Below the pieces are notes generated by a model. The model was not told where the DNA came from. It did not search any database and was given only the letters and a program-made list of their open reading frames with translations. 64,000 nt of DNA from Candidatus Bathyarchaeia archaeon (GTDB taxonomy: Archaea > Thermoproteota > Bathyarchaeia > Bathyarchaeales > Bathyarchaeaceae): contig DATETJ010000009.1 of NCBI GenBank assembly GCA_035283685.1, positions 544,384-608,383 of the forward strand. The letters run 5' to 3'. Position numbers and translations under genes: made by a program. This document shows positions 51,380 to 60,985 of the stretch, one piece after another; the first letter of the stretch is position 1, and every line of letters begins with the position of its first letter.

Positions 51380-51433
51380 CCTCATCCATGTTGTTCGATT
51401 ATCAAAATGGTCGGCGTGAAAGGAGAAGCAATT

Positions 51434-52438
51434 ATGAACGGCCAACTTATGGAAGTGGAATTGAAGAAAATTCGTCCCAACCGTCTTAATCCAAGGCTTG
51501 AGATCAGCATTATTCGGCTGAATGACTTGGCTGACAGCATTAAACAGGTTGGCTTGTTGGAGCCGCTGGTTGTTCGCCCTGTTGGCGACGGATACGAAGT
51601 TGTTGTGGGCGAACGGCGCTATCGTGCTTGTCAGCAAGTCGGCTTGAAAACCGTGCCCGCAGTTGTCAGGCAATACACGGATGAAGAAGTCATCGAACTG
51701 AACCTAGTTGAAAACATTCAGAGAGAAGACTTGAGTGCAGTTGAAAAGGGAAACTGCTGCAAACTCTTGCTGGACAAGTATCCAAAGAAGTTCAGCAACG
51801 TTCAAGGACTCGCTAGCCGGCTTGGACTTTCATCTGCCACTGTGAAAACTTGGCTTCAGTTAACCAAAGCATCTAAAGAAATTCAGAGTATGGTTGCGCC
51901 TGCGCAGGTGGAGAGACGGGGCACGCCTGAGGGAAAGATCGACTATACTACAGCGCGAACCATCATGAGGCGCATACCTGAACCGGAGAGACAGGTTGAG
52001 ATTGGACAGAAACTTGCCAGTGAGGGCATGTCACAGAAACTGGCTCGGAGAGTCATAGAAGAAGCAGCGAAATCACCTGACAGAAAGGTGGAAGACATCC
52101 TGACCGAGGTTAAAGCTGAGCCTTCTGAGCTCTTCTTTGAACCCGTTGACATGGAGTCCATTGTCAAAGGTGGCAAGACTCAAATGACTAGTCGAAGTGC
52201 ACCAGATGCAGGTGTAAAGACTGGCGCCAAGGTTCACGCCAGCATTTACGTGCCTCGCTTCGCTGATCTGCAGATTGTTTCTGTTGAGAGGAAGCGGCTG
52301 AGGTTTTTCGATTCCGAGGATGCAAAGAGAGAAGGGTATTCAAGTCTTGCCGAGTTCAAGAGAGTTTGGAAGGAAAAGTATGGAGAATGGAATGATAACG
52401 AGTTGGTGCACATTATCAACTTTCGAAAAATCGGATGA
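51434..52438 (+). CDS. ParB/Spo0J-like protein with ASCH-like C-terminal region
   Basis: 334 residues from ATG 51434, with AAAGGAG eight bases upstream and a TATA box farther up. The N half is a ParB/Srx domain (IRPNRLNPR, VVVGERRYRACQQVGL, NLVENIQREDLSAVEK) followed by a ParB-type helix-turn-helix (GLASRLGLSSATVKTWLQL). The C-terminal ~75 residues (RKRLRFFDSEDAKREGYSSL, AEFKRVWKEKYGEWNDNEL) match the end of ASCH/PUA-like domains, which usually touch RNA. No ParA gene is near. Probably a DNA-binding, possibly nuclease or CTP-binding, chromosome protein. Confidence 0.85.
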   Translation: MNGQLMEVELKKIRPNRLNPRLEISIIRLNDLADSIKQVGLLEPLVVRPVGDGYEVVVGERRYRACQQVGLKTVPAVVRQYTDEEVIELNLVENIQREDLSAVEKGNCCKLLLDKYPKKFSNVQGLASRLGLSSATVKTWLQLTKASKEIQSMVAPAQVERRGTPEGKIDYTTARTIMRRIPEPERQVEIGQKLASEGMSQKLARRVIEEAAKSPDRKVEDILTEVKAEPSELFFEPVDMESIVKGGKTQMTSRSAPDAGVKTGAKVHASIYVPRFADLQIVSVERKRLRFFDSEDAKREGYSSLAEFKRVWKEKYGEWNDNELVHIINFRKIG

Positions 52439-52455
52439 AAAGGGCGAGTTCAGAT

Positions 52456-52929
52456 TTAGGCTTTGGCAAACCTGAAGAAGATTCTTCCGTCTGCGAGTTC
52501 TACTATTTTGAGTTGTAGTTTGTCGCCTATCTTGAGTTGGTCGTGTTTGGCGTTGTCGATTCGGCTTGATATGGTTAAGCCGCCTATTTTGACCAAGCCT
52601 ACGCAGAAAGGTGCATCTTGTACAAAGCCGAGGGGTGCGCCTATGCGGACTTCGGTGAATGCGTAGAGTTCGCCTTCGGTGCCCAAGTCAGCCCATTCGA
52701 ATTCGCTGGCAAGGCAGTTTGGGCAGACTATTCTTGGAGGCCACAGAAGTTGGCTGCATTTCTTGCATTTGGTGGTGGTTAGCTTTCCTTGCTTCAGGTT
52801 TTGGAAGAATTGGCTGATTTCGGTTGTTTTGGCGTCTTCTAGCGGGTAGAAATCCAGCATGAATGGCAATTTCACTGTTTCGGGTCGGTTTATTTTCTCG
52901 ATTTCTGTGTTGCCCATTTCTTGCGTCAC
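52456..52929 (-). CDS. DUF35 OB-fold, zinc-ribbon acyl-CoA-associated protein
   Basis: 157 residues. KCKKCSQLLWPPRIVCPNCL is the rubredoxin-like zinc ribbon, followed by an OB fold (GELYAFTEVRIG, GLVKIGGLTISSRI). In archaea these proteins sit next to thiolases and HMG-CoA synthases and channel acyl-CoA between active sites. It overlaps the thiolase gene by four bases, so the two form a complex. Confidence 0.9.
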   Translation of the reverse strand: MTQEMGNTEIEKINRPETVKLPFMLDFYPLEDAKTTEISQFFQNLKQGKLTTTKCKKCSQLLWPPRIVCPNCLASEFEWADLGTEGELYAFTEVRIGAPLGFVQDAPFCVGLVKIGGLTISSRIDNAKHDQLKIGDKLQLKIVELADGRIFFRFAKA

Positions 52930-54098
52930 CTCATTTGCTTCGAGTAGACTAGGATGCTGTGAACGTTGGCTGGTCCGCTCAGATTGTGGGTGATGGCTAT
53001 GTCAGCGTTTTTCACGTATCTTCCTTTGGGCACTTCGCCTCTGAACTGCTGCATAACGTCGATTGCCTGCAAGATGGCTGTGGCTCCAAGCGGGTGTCCG
53101 CAGCCGAGCAGTCCGCCTCGTGGGTTAACTGCTATTTTTGCGCCTATGTAGCTTTGTGCTTCGTCGATGAATTTGCCGCCTTTGCCTTTCTCGCACCAGC
53201 CCAGTGCCTCGTACTCCATGATTTCGCTTATTGTGAAGCAATCGTGAAGCTCTGCGATGTCGATGTCGTCTGAAGTGATGTGAGCGGATTCGTAGGCTTC
53301 TTTGGCTGCGATCTTGAGAGGAACCCAGTCAGTCAGGCTGCCTAGATTGTTCACGTTGTTTCCAATGTTGGCTTGTCCGCTGCCGATCACGTACATGGGT
53401 GCGTCTGTGTATTTCTTGGCGTCTTCAGCTGGAACCAGCACAACGCCGGCTGCGCCATCGGTTATGCCGCTGCAGTCAAGTAACTTCAGAGGCGGCGCCA
53501 CGACAAGCGACTTTAGCACGTCTTCAACTGTTACTTCTTTCGGAAACTGCGCTAGGGGGTTAAGGGCGGAATATTTGTGGTTTTTGACGCAGACCTTTGC
53601 CATCTGCTCCTCAGTCGTGCCAAACTCGTGCATGTGTCTTTGCGCAGTCATAGCGAAGAAAGGCGGCGCTGACAAAGCGTTGACGCCGTCCCATTCACGA
53701 TCAAGCACGCAGCTCATGTTAGTTTGAGCCTCAGCCATGTCAGGCATGTACATTTTCTCGGCGCCAAAAGCCACCGCAACATCAGACAAGCCGGTGGCAA
53801 CGCAAGCCCAAGCATAGCGGATTGCGGCTTGACCGGACGCGCACATTAGTTCAGTGCGAGCTATGACCTTTCGCGGTTGTATGCCTAAGCATTCGGCGAC
53901 AAGTGGGGCAACGTGTGATAGGAAAGCGAATCTTCCGGGTTCAGCGGCTCCCACAAAGAGGCTGTCCACATCTTTGGGAGACAGGTTGGGAACGTTTCCG
54001 AACATGGCTTTTCCAGCTTCTTGAACCAAGCCTCGCCATGTGGCTTCGCGCTTGCCGCAGCGAGTTGCTCCGCCGCCGACGATTGCGACCTTACGCAT
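52926..54098 (-). CDS. Thiolase (acetyl-CoA acetyltransferase family, SCPx-like)
   Basis: 390 residues. Nucleophile Cys at ~86 in ARTELMCASGQAAIRYA, AELHDCFTISEIMEYEALGW, and the GGLLGCGHPLGATAI signature with the conserved His. It cleaves 3-ketoacyl-CoA or condenses two acetyl-CoA. Archaeal thiolases of this type always act with a DUF35 partner, which follows with a four-base overlap. A TATA-like CTTAATATAG lies about 75 bases upstream and an inverted repeat farther up (54190-54223). Confidence 0.92.
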   Translation of the reverse strand: MRKVAIVGGGATRCGKREATWRGLVQEAGKAMFGNVPNLSPKDVDSLFVGAAEPGRFAFLSHVAPLVAECLGIQPRKVIARTELMCASGQAAIRYAWACVATGLSDVAVAFGAEKMYMPDMAEAQTNMSCVLDREWDGVNALSAPPFFAMTAQRHMHEFGTTEEQMAKVCVKNHKYSALNPLAQFPKEVTVEDVLKSLVVAPPLKLLDCSGITDGAAGVVLVPAEDAKKYTDAPMYVIGSGQANIGNNVNNLGSLTDWVPLKIAAKEAYESAHITSDDIDIAELHDCFTISEIMEYEALGWCEKGKGGKFIDEAQSYIGAKIAVNPRGGLLGCGHPLGATAILQAIDVMQQFRGEVPKGRYVKNADIAITHNLSGPANVHSILVYSKQMR

Positions 54099-54189
54099 AT
54101 GTATTCATCCTTTCAGATCAAGTGGACAGAGATTTCCAACATTGAGAACTATTGATAATGCAAAAAAGACTATATTAAGTGTGGCATTT

Positions 54190-54223
54190 TCGCTGACTTG
54201 CACCAAAAAAGCCGAGTCAGCGA
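54190..54223. promoter_or_regulatory. Inverted repeat upstream of the thiolase promoter
   Basis: TCGCTGACT (54190-54198) and AGTCAGCGA (54215-54223) are perfect inverted copies separated by 16 bases. It could be an operator for thiolase or a terminator-like hairpin for the enoyl-CoA hydratase transcript that ends at 54281. Confidence 0.45.
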
Positions 54224-54280
54224 AGACTTTGGGGAGTGAAAGAGAGAAAAATCCTTGGGCAGTCGATTTGCGATGTTGCG

Positions 54281-55066
54281 CTATTTTCCTTTGTATACTG
54301 GTTTCCTTTTCTCTAAGAACGCTGTTACGCCTTCGTTGAAATCCTCTGTGGACGCTACTAGACCAAAGGCTTCTGCTTCCTGCCACAAGCCTGCGTCAGG
54401 ATGCGTCTCAGTGCTGTCGTTGATCAGCTTCTTACAGTATTTGAGAGCGATAGGTGGTTTTCCGGTGAGTTCGATTGCTAGTTCTTTGACCTTGGCCTGC
54501 AGTTGGTCTGCGGGCACTACTGTGTTGACCAAGCCGTGGCGTTCAGCGGTTCTTGCGTCAATCCGCCTGCCTGTGAAAATCATTTCTTTGGCTATGCCCT
54601 TGCCCACGAACCTTGGAAGCCGTTGTGTTCCGCCCCAGCCAGGTATGAGACCAACGTTTATTTCTGGCTGTCCGATTTGAGCGGTTTCAGAGGCTACGCG
54701 TATGTCGCATGCCATAGCGAGTTCTAGGCCTCCGCCTAGTGCAAAGCCGTTGATGGCTGCGATAACAGGTTTACTACAGGCTTCGACTTGCGTTGTGAGA
54801 TGTTGTCCTACTCTGGCGAGGTCTGCTCCTCTCACAGGGCTGGCTCCCTTCATCATCCTCAAATCTGCGCCAGCTGAGAAGGCTCGGTCTCCCGCGCCTG
54901 TGATGACCATGACTCGTATGTTTTCGTCTTTTTCTGCGTCTTCTAGCCGTACTGAGATTTCCATTATTGTTTCTTGGTCGAGTGCGTTCAACGCGTCTGG
55001 GCGATTTATGGTGATTGTGGCTATGCCTTCATTTTTTTCGTAAAGTGTGTTCTTAAATTCTATCAT
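54281..55066 (-). CDS. Enoyl-CoA hydratase/isomerase
   Basis: 261 residues. Crotonase fold with DRAFSAGADLRMM (oxyanion strand), GFALGGGLELAMACDIRVA and PEINVGLIPGWGGTQRLPR; the two glutamates of hydratases lie in GGGLELAM and PEINVG. It adds water to trans-2-enoyl-CoA. Spaced 14 bases after the 3-hydroxyacyl-CoA dehydrogenase gene: consecutive beta-oxidation steps. Confidence 0.93.
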   Translation of the reverse strand: MIEFKNTLYEKNEGIATITINRPDALNALDQETIMEISVRLEDAEKDENIRVMVITGAGDRAFSAGADLRMMKGASPVRGADLARVGQHLTTQVEACSKPVIAAINGFALGGGLELAMACDIRVASETAQIGQPEINVGLIPGWGGTQRLPRFVGKGIAKEMIFTGRRIDARTAERHGLVNTVVPADQLQAKVKELAIELTGKPPIALKYCKKLINDSTETHPDAGLWQEAEAFGLVASTEDFNEGVTAFLEKRKPVYKGK

Positions 55067-55080
55067 GTTGTTTCACCTTC

Positions 55081-55941
55081 CTATTTTTTCCAATCGTAGA
55101 AACCTTTGCCGGTTTTTCTTCCTAACAATCCGGCTCGGACCATCTGCCTTAGCAATGGGCTTGCTTGGTATTTCGGGTCGATTTCTTTCACCATGACTTC
55201 TGTGATGGCTAGGGTTGTGTCTAGTCCGACGTAGTCAAGTAGAGTTAATGGTCCCATCGGCCAGTTGAGTCCCAGCTTTATTGCCTTGTCTATGTCTTCT
55301 GGCGTAGCAACGTCTTCATTGACCAAGTTGATGGCTTCGTTCAAAGCTGGAATCAATATGCGATTAACGACGAAGCCTGCCACGTCTTTCTTTACGACGA
55401 CGGATTCTTTGCCCATTTTTTTGGTGGCTTCAACTATTGTGTTGAGGGTTTCGTCGCTTGTTTTGGCTCCGCGGATGATTTCGATTAGTTTCATAAGTTG
55501 GGGCGGGTTGAAGAAGTGCATGCCTGCGAATTTTTCTGGTCTTTTGGTGGCTGAGGCTAGTTCGCTTATGCTGATTGACGAGGTGTTCGAGGCGATTATG
55601 GCGTCTGGTTTGGCTTGGGAGTCGGCTTCGGCTAGTACTTTTTTCTTGAGTTCTACGTTTTCGGTTACAGCTTCGATGACTAGGTCGGCGTTTGACAATG
55701 CTTCTTTCAAGTCTAATGTCGGGTGTATTCGGCTTAGGATTTCGGTGACTTGGGCTTCGGTCATTTCGCCTTTTTTCACGAATCGTTGCAGGCTGTCGTT
55801 TATCATTCTCATTCCGTTGTCGACAAATTCCTGTTTGATATCGCGCATGTAGACATCGTATTGGGCTGTCTGGGCTGCAACCTGCGTGATGCCGTGTCCC
55901 ATGAGCCCAGCGCCGAGAACTGCGACGGTCTTAATCTCCAT
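55081..55941 (-). CDS. 3-hydroxyacyl-CoA dehydrogenase
   Basis: About 286 residues from ATG 55941 (MEIKTVAVLGAGLMG); the longer frame adds 23 residues before the Rossmann fold. NAD motif GAGLMGHGITQVA, KFAGMHFFNPPQLMKLIEII with the catalytic His, and GPLTLLDYVGLDTTLAI near the end. Oxidises 3-hydroxyacyl-CoA with NAD. It is single-domain (no crotonase part), and lies between the MFS gene and the hydratase. Confidence 0.93.
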   Translation of the reverse strand: MEIKTVAVLGAGLMGHGITQVAAQTAQYDVYMRDIKQEFVDNGMRMINDSLQRFVKKGEMTEAQVTEILSRIHPTLDLKEALSNADLVIEAVTENVELKKKVLAEADSQAKPDAIIASNTSSISISELASATKRPEKFAGMHFFNPPQLMKLIEIIRGAKTSDETLNTIVEATKKMGKESVVVKKDVAGFVVNRILIPALNEAINLVNEDVATPEDIDKAIKLGLNWPMGPLTLLDYVGLDTTLAITEVMVKEIDPKYQASPLLRQMVRAGLLGRKTGKGFYDWKK

Positions 55942-56022
55942 TAACGGCTTTCCTCTTTCTGGTGGGAGTTTTAGTGTTAGAATGCGAACCGCATATATAA
56001 TTTCCGACAAGCTGTTTGGCGT

Positions 56023-57258
56023 TTACTTTTGGAGTTCATGTACAAGAAGCGCGACTATGAGTACCGCTGGAATGATCATTGACAGTGTTACGTAGAAGGG
56101 TAGTTGCGGAAAATATGTGATGTATAGGTAGTTGCCCAGCAGCATTCCGAATCCGTTGAAGATGTAGCCTACGAAGTTTCTGAATCCTACTACTTTGCCT
56201 CTGTTTGCAGGGTCAATTAAATCTGTTGACAATGCCATTACTGAAGACATGACTAGCAGTTGTCCTATTGCGAACATGGACATTGCAATCATGACAGTCA
56301 CGAGGTTGCCCATGGTGAAAATGAGGGTTGCAGACGCAAAGACGACGAGGCCTAGAATCATTGGGATCTTTCTGCCGAATTTGTCCACCATCTTGCCTAT
56401 TGGAATGGACATCACCACCATAGTGAGCAGTAATGGTATGAAGGTGAGCCACCATTGCTCCTCTGGAATCCCTAACACTTCTCTTGCGTAGATAGCGTTC
56501 ATGACGCCTGTCATTGACATGCCGAACATTATGAGTGTTTGAACTATGAACAGCCAGAACATTGTTGGGGGCAGGACTTTCCATACGCGGAAGCTTTCTT
56601 TGACGGCTTTGGGATAAGATGATATGAAATATCGGAATCTGATAGGTTCTGGATCTCCATTTGTCACTGTTTCTTTGAGTCTGAGGCGCCAGATTGCTGC
56701 GATTGCGTATAGAACTGTGACGAGTACGTAGATGATTCTCATACTGTCGATCAAACCGAACTGTATGAGGAGTAAGCCTGCGATTATTGGTCCAGGCGTG
56801 TTGAAAGTGCCGTGGATTAACATTATTAAAGAAGAGCCCATGCCTCTTCGCTCGGGTGGCAACGAGTCTTGAACCATAGCGAATAATGCGGGTTGATAGA
56901 TGAGGCAGAGGCTGTGGATTATGGAGCCCACTAGGATGAAGTGCCAGGTTGGGGCAAAGGCGAAGAACAAGTTTGAAAGCGCCATTATGAAGGTCATGGT
57001 TGTTATGAGCCAGCGTCTGCCGTACTTGTCAGCTAGGAAGCCGCCCGGAAAAGCTACTACTGCCATGGAAACCCAGCTAGCTAAACCAATGATCCCCAAT
57101 GCTAAGCCTGTTCCTTGAAGTGCTGTAACGTAATACTGGAAGTTTGGCACGGGCATTTCCATGGCGATGTCCATGATCATCCAGCTTACTATGAGGACTT
57201 GGTAGTTGCCGGTGATGAATGAGAACTCACGTCTTAGGACAGCGCCGAGCTTAATCAT
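56023..57258 (-). CDS. Major facilitator superfamily transporter
   Basis: 411 residues with about 12 membrane spans. The loop FLADKYGRRWLIT between spans 2 and 3 and GKMVDKFGRKIPMI in the second half are the MFS G-x-L-x-D-x-x-G-R-R signature. Substrate not predictable; because it sits with beta-oxidation genes and divergent to an acyl-CoA ligase, uptake of a fatty, dicarboxylic or aromatic acid is a fair guess. Confidence 0.88.
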   Translation of the reverse strand: MIKLGAVLRREFSFITGNYQVLIVSWMIMDIAMEMPVPNFQYYVTALQGTGLALGIIGLASWVSMAVVAFPGGFLADKYGRRWLITTMTFIMALSNLFFAFAPTWHFILVGSIIHSLCLIYQPALFAMVQDSLPPERRGMGSSLIMLIHGTFNTPGPIIAGLLLIQFGLIDSMRIIYVLVTVLYAIAAIWRLRLKETVTNGDPEPIRFRYFISSYPKAVKESFRVWKVLPPTMFWLFIVQTLIMFGMSMTGVMNAIYAREVLGIPEEQWWLTFIPLLLTMVVMSIPIGKMVDKFGRKIPMILGLVVFASATLIFTMGNLVTVMIAMSMFAIGQLLVMSSVMALSTDLIDPANRGKVVGFRNFVGYIFNGFGMLLGNYLYITYFPQLPFYVTLSMIIPAVLIVALLVHELQK

Positions 57259-57353
57259 CAGCCTTTCTCTCTGTTGAAGCAGAAGCGAAAAGACTGAGGA
57301 ATCGCGGATTTAAGGTTTGGCTTCAATGGGCAGACGGGGTTTCTAAGAGAAGC

Positions 57354-57360
57354 TTTTAAT
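57354..57360 (+). promoter_or_regulatory. TATA box of the acyl-CoA ligase gene
   Basis: TTTTAAT after AAGC, 20-26 bases before ATG 57380; a nearly leaderless transcript. Confidence 0.5.
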
Positions 57361-57379
57361 CTTTCTTCAAAGACTGCAG

Positions 57380-58978
57380 ATGAAAAGGAAACTGCGAACG
57401 CTTAAGGGGAGCACGTGGCGCATGGCTTGGCTGAACCTGGGACAAATCCTGCATGTGCACGCTAAGAACTATCCGAATAAGATTGCGTTAAAGGACTGTC
57501 GTGGAAAGGTTTGGACTTATCGAGACTTGGAATCGAGGACAAATCGGCTTGCTAACGGTTTGTTGAAAATGGGTTTACGAAAGGGCGACAGAGTGGCTGT
57601 CATGCTCTACAATTGTGCCGAGTTTGTGGAGATTGACTGCGCTTTTGCCAAAATCGGGCTTGTCGTGGTGCCTATTTGTTGGCGTTACGTGCCCAAGGAA
57701 GTATCGTATGTCGTGGATAATTCTGATGCCAAAGCCGTAATTGCCGGCGAAGACTTTGTGGGCTGCATCGAAGGAATTCGAGAGACATTCACTCAGAGGC
57801 ATGCGGACCGCTACGTTTCGGTGGGTTCCAAACGGTTTGAAGGATACATTGACTATGAAAGCCTGATCGCAGAGTCGCCTAACACTGTGCCTGACGTCCA
57901 AGTTGAAGGCAAGGACACGTGGTTTCAGATTTACACTTCCGGGACAACTGGTATTCCGAAGGGCGTCGTGCGCTCTCACCAATCTTACATTGCGTTTTAC
58001 ATGATTAACGCGGTTGACTTCGGTTTTTCAGAGAAAGACACGGGCATGATCGTAATGCCCCTTTACCATGTGAATTCGACGTTTTATGGACCCTTATTCC
58101 TGTACATCGGCGGGTCCTTGCACGTGGGACGGGATAAGGGCTTTGATCCAGTGGAGTTGCTGCGCACCTTCAGTGAAGAGAAGATTACGTTTACATCTCT
58201 AATCCCAACGCATTACAATTTCATCCTGAACGTACCAGAAGACGTGCGCAGGCGATTTGACGTTAGCAGCGTTCGCAAGTTGCTATGTTCATCGGCGCCT
58301 GCCCGAGGAGAAGTCAAGAAAGGAATTCTGAAATGCTTTCCAAACGTGGAGTTGTTTGAAGCATATGGCTCAACTGAAGCGGGCTTGGTAACGCTGCTCA
58401 GAGCTGAAGACCAGCTTCGCAAGCTAGGCTCAATCGGCAAAGAATGCTTAGGAACAGACACACTGAAACTTCTTGATCAAGATGAAAAGGAAGTGCCCGT
58501 GGGCGAAGTGGGCGAGTTGTATTCGCGTGGACCCATGATGTTTGACGAGTACCACAAGCTACCTGACAAGACAAAGGCTTCTTTCCGTGACGGCTACTTC
58601 ACAGCACGAGACATGGCGCGCAAAGATGAGGAAGGCTATTACTACCTAGTTGATCGCAAAGACAACATGATCATCACCGGCGGCGAACACGTCTATCCAA
58701 GCGAAGTAGAAGCCGTGATCTGTCAGAACCCAAAGGTTTTCGACGTCGCCGTCATTGGCGTGTCTGACAATGTCTGGGGCGAAGCCGTCAAAGCCGTAGT
58801 CATCCTAAAGCAGGGAGAAAAAGCCACGCCAGACGAAATCATCAAGTGGTGCAAGGACAGAATCGCAGGATACAAAAAACCCAAAACAGTAGACTTCATC
58901 GAACCCGAAGAAATGCCGCGAACGACCACGGGGAAGATACTGCACAGAAAACTCAGAGAAAAATACGCCCAGCTCTGA
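57380..58978 (+). CDS. Acyl-CoA synthetase (AMP-forming)
   Basis: 532 residues; ATG 57422 (MAWLNLGQIL) is an alternative start. P-loop YTSGTTGIPKGVVRSH, adenine motif LFEAYGSTEAGL, hinge DRKDNMIITGGEHVYPSEVE and catalytic Lys in PRTTTGKILHRKL. It forms acyl-adenylate, then acyl-CoA, from a carboxylic acid. The acid could be fatty, dicarboxylic or aromatic; the sequence alone does not tell. Divergent to the MFS transporter, so both may be controlled together. Confidence 0.92.
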   Translation: MKRKLRTLKGSTWRMAWLNLGQILHVHAKNYPNKIALKDCRGKVWTYRDLESRTNRLANGLLKMGLRKGDRVAVMLYNCAEFVEIDCAFAKIGLVVVPICWRYVPKEVSYVVDNSDAKAVIAGEDFVGCIEGIRETFTQRHADRYVSVGSKRFEGYIDYESLIAESPNTVPDVQVEGKDTWFQIYTSGTTGIPKGVVRSHQSYIAFYMINAVDFGFSEKDTGMIVMPLYHVNSTFYGPLFLYIGGSLHVGRDKGFDPVELLRTFSEEKITFTSLIPTHYNFILNVPEDVRRRFDVSSVRKLLCSSAPARGEVKKGILKCFPNVELFEAYGSTEAGLVTLLRAEDQLRKLGSIGKECLGTDTLKLLDQDEKEVPVGEVGELYSRGPMMFDEYHKLPDKTKASFRDGYFTARDMARKDEEGYYYLVDRKDNMIITGGEHVYPSEVEAVICQNPKVFDVAVIGVSDNVWGEAVKAVVILKQGEKATPDEIIKWCKDRIAGYKKPKTVDFIEPEEMPRTTTGKILHRKLREKYAQL

Positions 58979-59031
58979 CCCTCAGTCGACGGTCTTCGTA
59001 GGCTCATGTGTTGGAAATGGTGACATAACTG

Positions 59032-59775
59032 ATGCCTCAAAGCGACGATCTTAAACAGGCTATTCACAATGCTCTGCAGTTGATGCGCGATTCTGGTTTT
59101 GAAATTAAAGGAAAAATAGAAGTCTCAGTGGATTCCGAGCTGCCTTTCATGGGTTACTCGACTCAGAGACATGGCGGCCACATTATCGTCATTTCGGGCG
59201 CGGCATTGAAGACTGATTTGGTCACAGGTTTGTTAATCCATGAGATGTGCCACATTTACAGGACTGAGACTGGCCATCCGTCGCACAATCATCAGCTGCT
59301 AAACCGTGTTGGAACACATGTCATCCACGAGAACGAATTGGACAAAGACTTTCAGATCAAGATCATTCAGCGGGCAGTTAACCACATTCAAGACCTTTAC
59401 GCTGACGACTTGGCTTTTCAGGTTTTCAAGAAAGGAGGAGCATTCACGCCTGAACAAGCGCACGGTTTCTTTTTGGAGTGGATAGACAACACACAGCTAG
59501 AGGAAGAAAGCAGCAAAGACCGGTGGCAGAACGTTGGCATAATGCTCAACAACTGCTTCGCCATAAGCAACCTAGCTCGCCACAAGATACCAGACATCGA
59601 TAATCAAGCAGAAAAAGCAATCCAGAAATTTTTATCCCAAGTCGAAGACCGAGCGAAAAACGAGTTCCCGTTCTTCCGAGACCTCATGACAAACCTGAGA
59701 GAAGACACCACGAAGGAACAGTTTGAAAAAGACCTGATGGAATACCTAACAAGAATAGCGGAACTAGCCAAGTAA
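59032..59775 (+). CDS. Putative zinc metallopeptidase-like protein (DUF5781-like)
   Basis: 247 residues. LLIHEMCHIYRTETGHPSH carries HExxH plus a downstream His, and YADDLAFQVF a possible third ligand. The rest is helical. I associate this arrangement with DUF5781, a family known from archaea; protease activity is unproven. Single gene, 53 bases after the acyl-CoA ligase in the same direction. Confidence 0.7.
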   Translation: MPQSDDLKQAIHNALQLMRDSGFEIKGKIEVSVDSELPFMGYSTQRHGGHIIVISGAALKTDLVTGLLIHEMCHIYRTETGHPSHNHQLLNRVGTHVIHENELDKDFQIKIIQRAVNHIQDLYADDLAFQVFKKGGAFTPEQAHGFFLEWIDNTQLEEESSKDRWQNVGIMLNNCFAISNLARHKIPDIDNQAEKAIQKFLSQVEDRAKNEFPFFRDLMTNLREDTTKEQFEKDLMEYLTRIAELAK

Positions 59776-59872
59776 CCACCCAGCATGGACGATGGTGACG
59801 CTAAGCGATAGTCAACTCTAACAAGCGCACAGTTTTTGAACACAAGCAACAGAAGAAAGATGTTGAACCATC

Positions 59873-60985
59873 ATGAACTATGAAATCAGCTGCACATCTT
59901 GTCATAAGCCATCTATCAGCCTGCTCGACTTCAGATGCCCTTCGTGCGGCAAACCATTAGACATGAAGTTGGGCTTCGGCTTTGAACCAAGACAAATCCA
60001 ACGGAAGAACCACAGCCTTTGGCGATACTCCAAATTTCTTCCGTTCGTCAACACTGAAGACCGCATAACCCTAGGCGAAGGCTGGACACCTCTAGTCAAG
60101 TTCAACGACAACGTCCACTTCAAACTGGAAAACCTCAATCCAACAGGCTCTTTCAAGGACAGGGGCTCAACTACGCTGATATCAGCCGTACACAAACTTG
60201 TCAAGAAACTGGATGGTTACATCGCTGAAGACTCCTCGGGCAACGCGGGCGCATCCATAGCCGCCTACGCTGCGCGAGCTGAACTGAAAGCCAAAATCTA
60301 CGTGCCCCAAAACGTCTCAGGACCCAAGTTCAACCAGATCAAATCCTACGGCATGCCAGTAGTCAAAGTTGCAGGCTCCAGAAACCAAGTCGCAGAAAAA
60401 GCCCAACAAGCCGAAAAAGGAAAATTCTACGTAGGACACATATTTCATCCGTTGTTCAGAGACGGCATCAGAACGCTCGCTTACGAAATCGCAGAACAAC
60501 TCGACTGGAAATCTCCAGAACGCATTTACCTGCCAGTCTCAGCGGGCACGCTACTGCTCGGAGTCATCAGCGGCTTCAAGAACCTAGCAACATCAGGCAT
60601 CACAAAGACTATGCCAACCATGATTGCCTGTCAAACCAGACAAGTGTCACCGCTGTACCACAGCGTGAAACGACTCGACTATAAACCGCCCAAAAAGGTA
60701 ACATCAATAGCCGACGCCCTAGTCAGCACAAATCCACCATTGCTCAACCTGATGATCAAAGAGTTGCAGGAAGCAAAGGGAGACGCTGAAATCGTAGACG
60801 AGAACGAAATCGAGAAAGCGTTCACGGAACTGGCGCACAAAGGCTTCTTCGTAGAGCCAAGCTCAGCCGTAGCCTACTCAGCATACCGAAAACAACTCAG
60901 AGATAAAAAGATACCCAAAGAAGACAAGGCTGTAGTCATCTTAACAGGACACGGACTGAAAACCACACCACAGAAAGCCCCATAA
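59873..60985 (+). CDS. thrC: Threonine synthase-like PLP enzyme
   Basis: 370 residues. N-terminal zinc ribbon (CTSCHK ... CPSCGKP), as in archaeal threonine synthases, then LGEGWTPLVKF, LNPTGSFKDRG with the PLP lysine, SSGNAGASIAAYAARAELKA, and VPVSAGT-like phosphate loop LPVSAGTLLLGVISG. Converts O-phosphohomoserine to threonine, or acts on another beta/gamma-substituted amino acid. Near full length for the short archaeal form. Confidence 0.85.
   Translation: MNYEISCTSCHKPSISLLDFRCPSCGKPLDMKLGFGFEPRQIQRKNHSLWRYSKFLPFVNTEDRITLGEGWTPLVKFNDNVHFKLENLNPTGSFKDRGSTTLISAVHKLVKKLDGYIAEDSSGNAGASIAAYAARAELKAKIYVPQNVSGPKFNQIKSYGMPVVKVAGSRNQVAEKAQQAEKGKFYVGHIFHPLFRDGIRTLAYEIAEQLDWKSPERIYLPVSAGTLLLGVISGFKNLATSGITKTMPTMIACQTRQVSPLYHSVKRLDYKPPKKVTSIADALVSTNPPLLNLMIKELQEAKGDAEIVDENEIEKAFTELAHKGFFVEPSSAVAYSAYRKQLRDKKIPKEDKAVVILTGHGLKTTPQKAP

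Noticed and set aside
55265..55852. 195-codon open frame on the plus strand
   Set aside because: Exact shadow of the 3-hydroxyacyl-CoA dehydrogenase gene; Ser/Thr-rich composition without domain.
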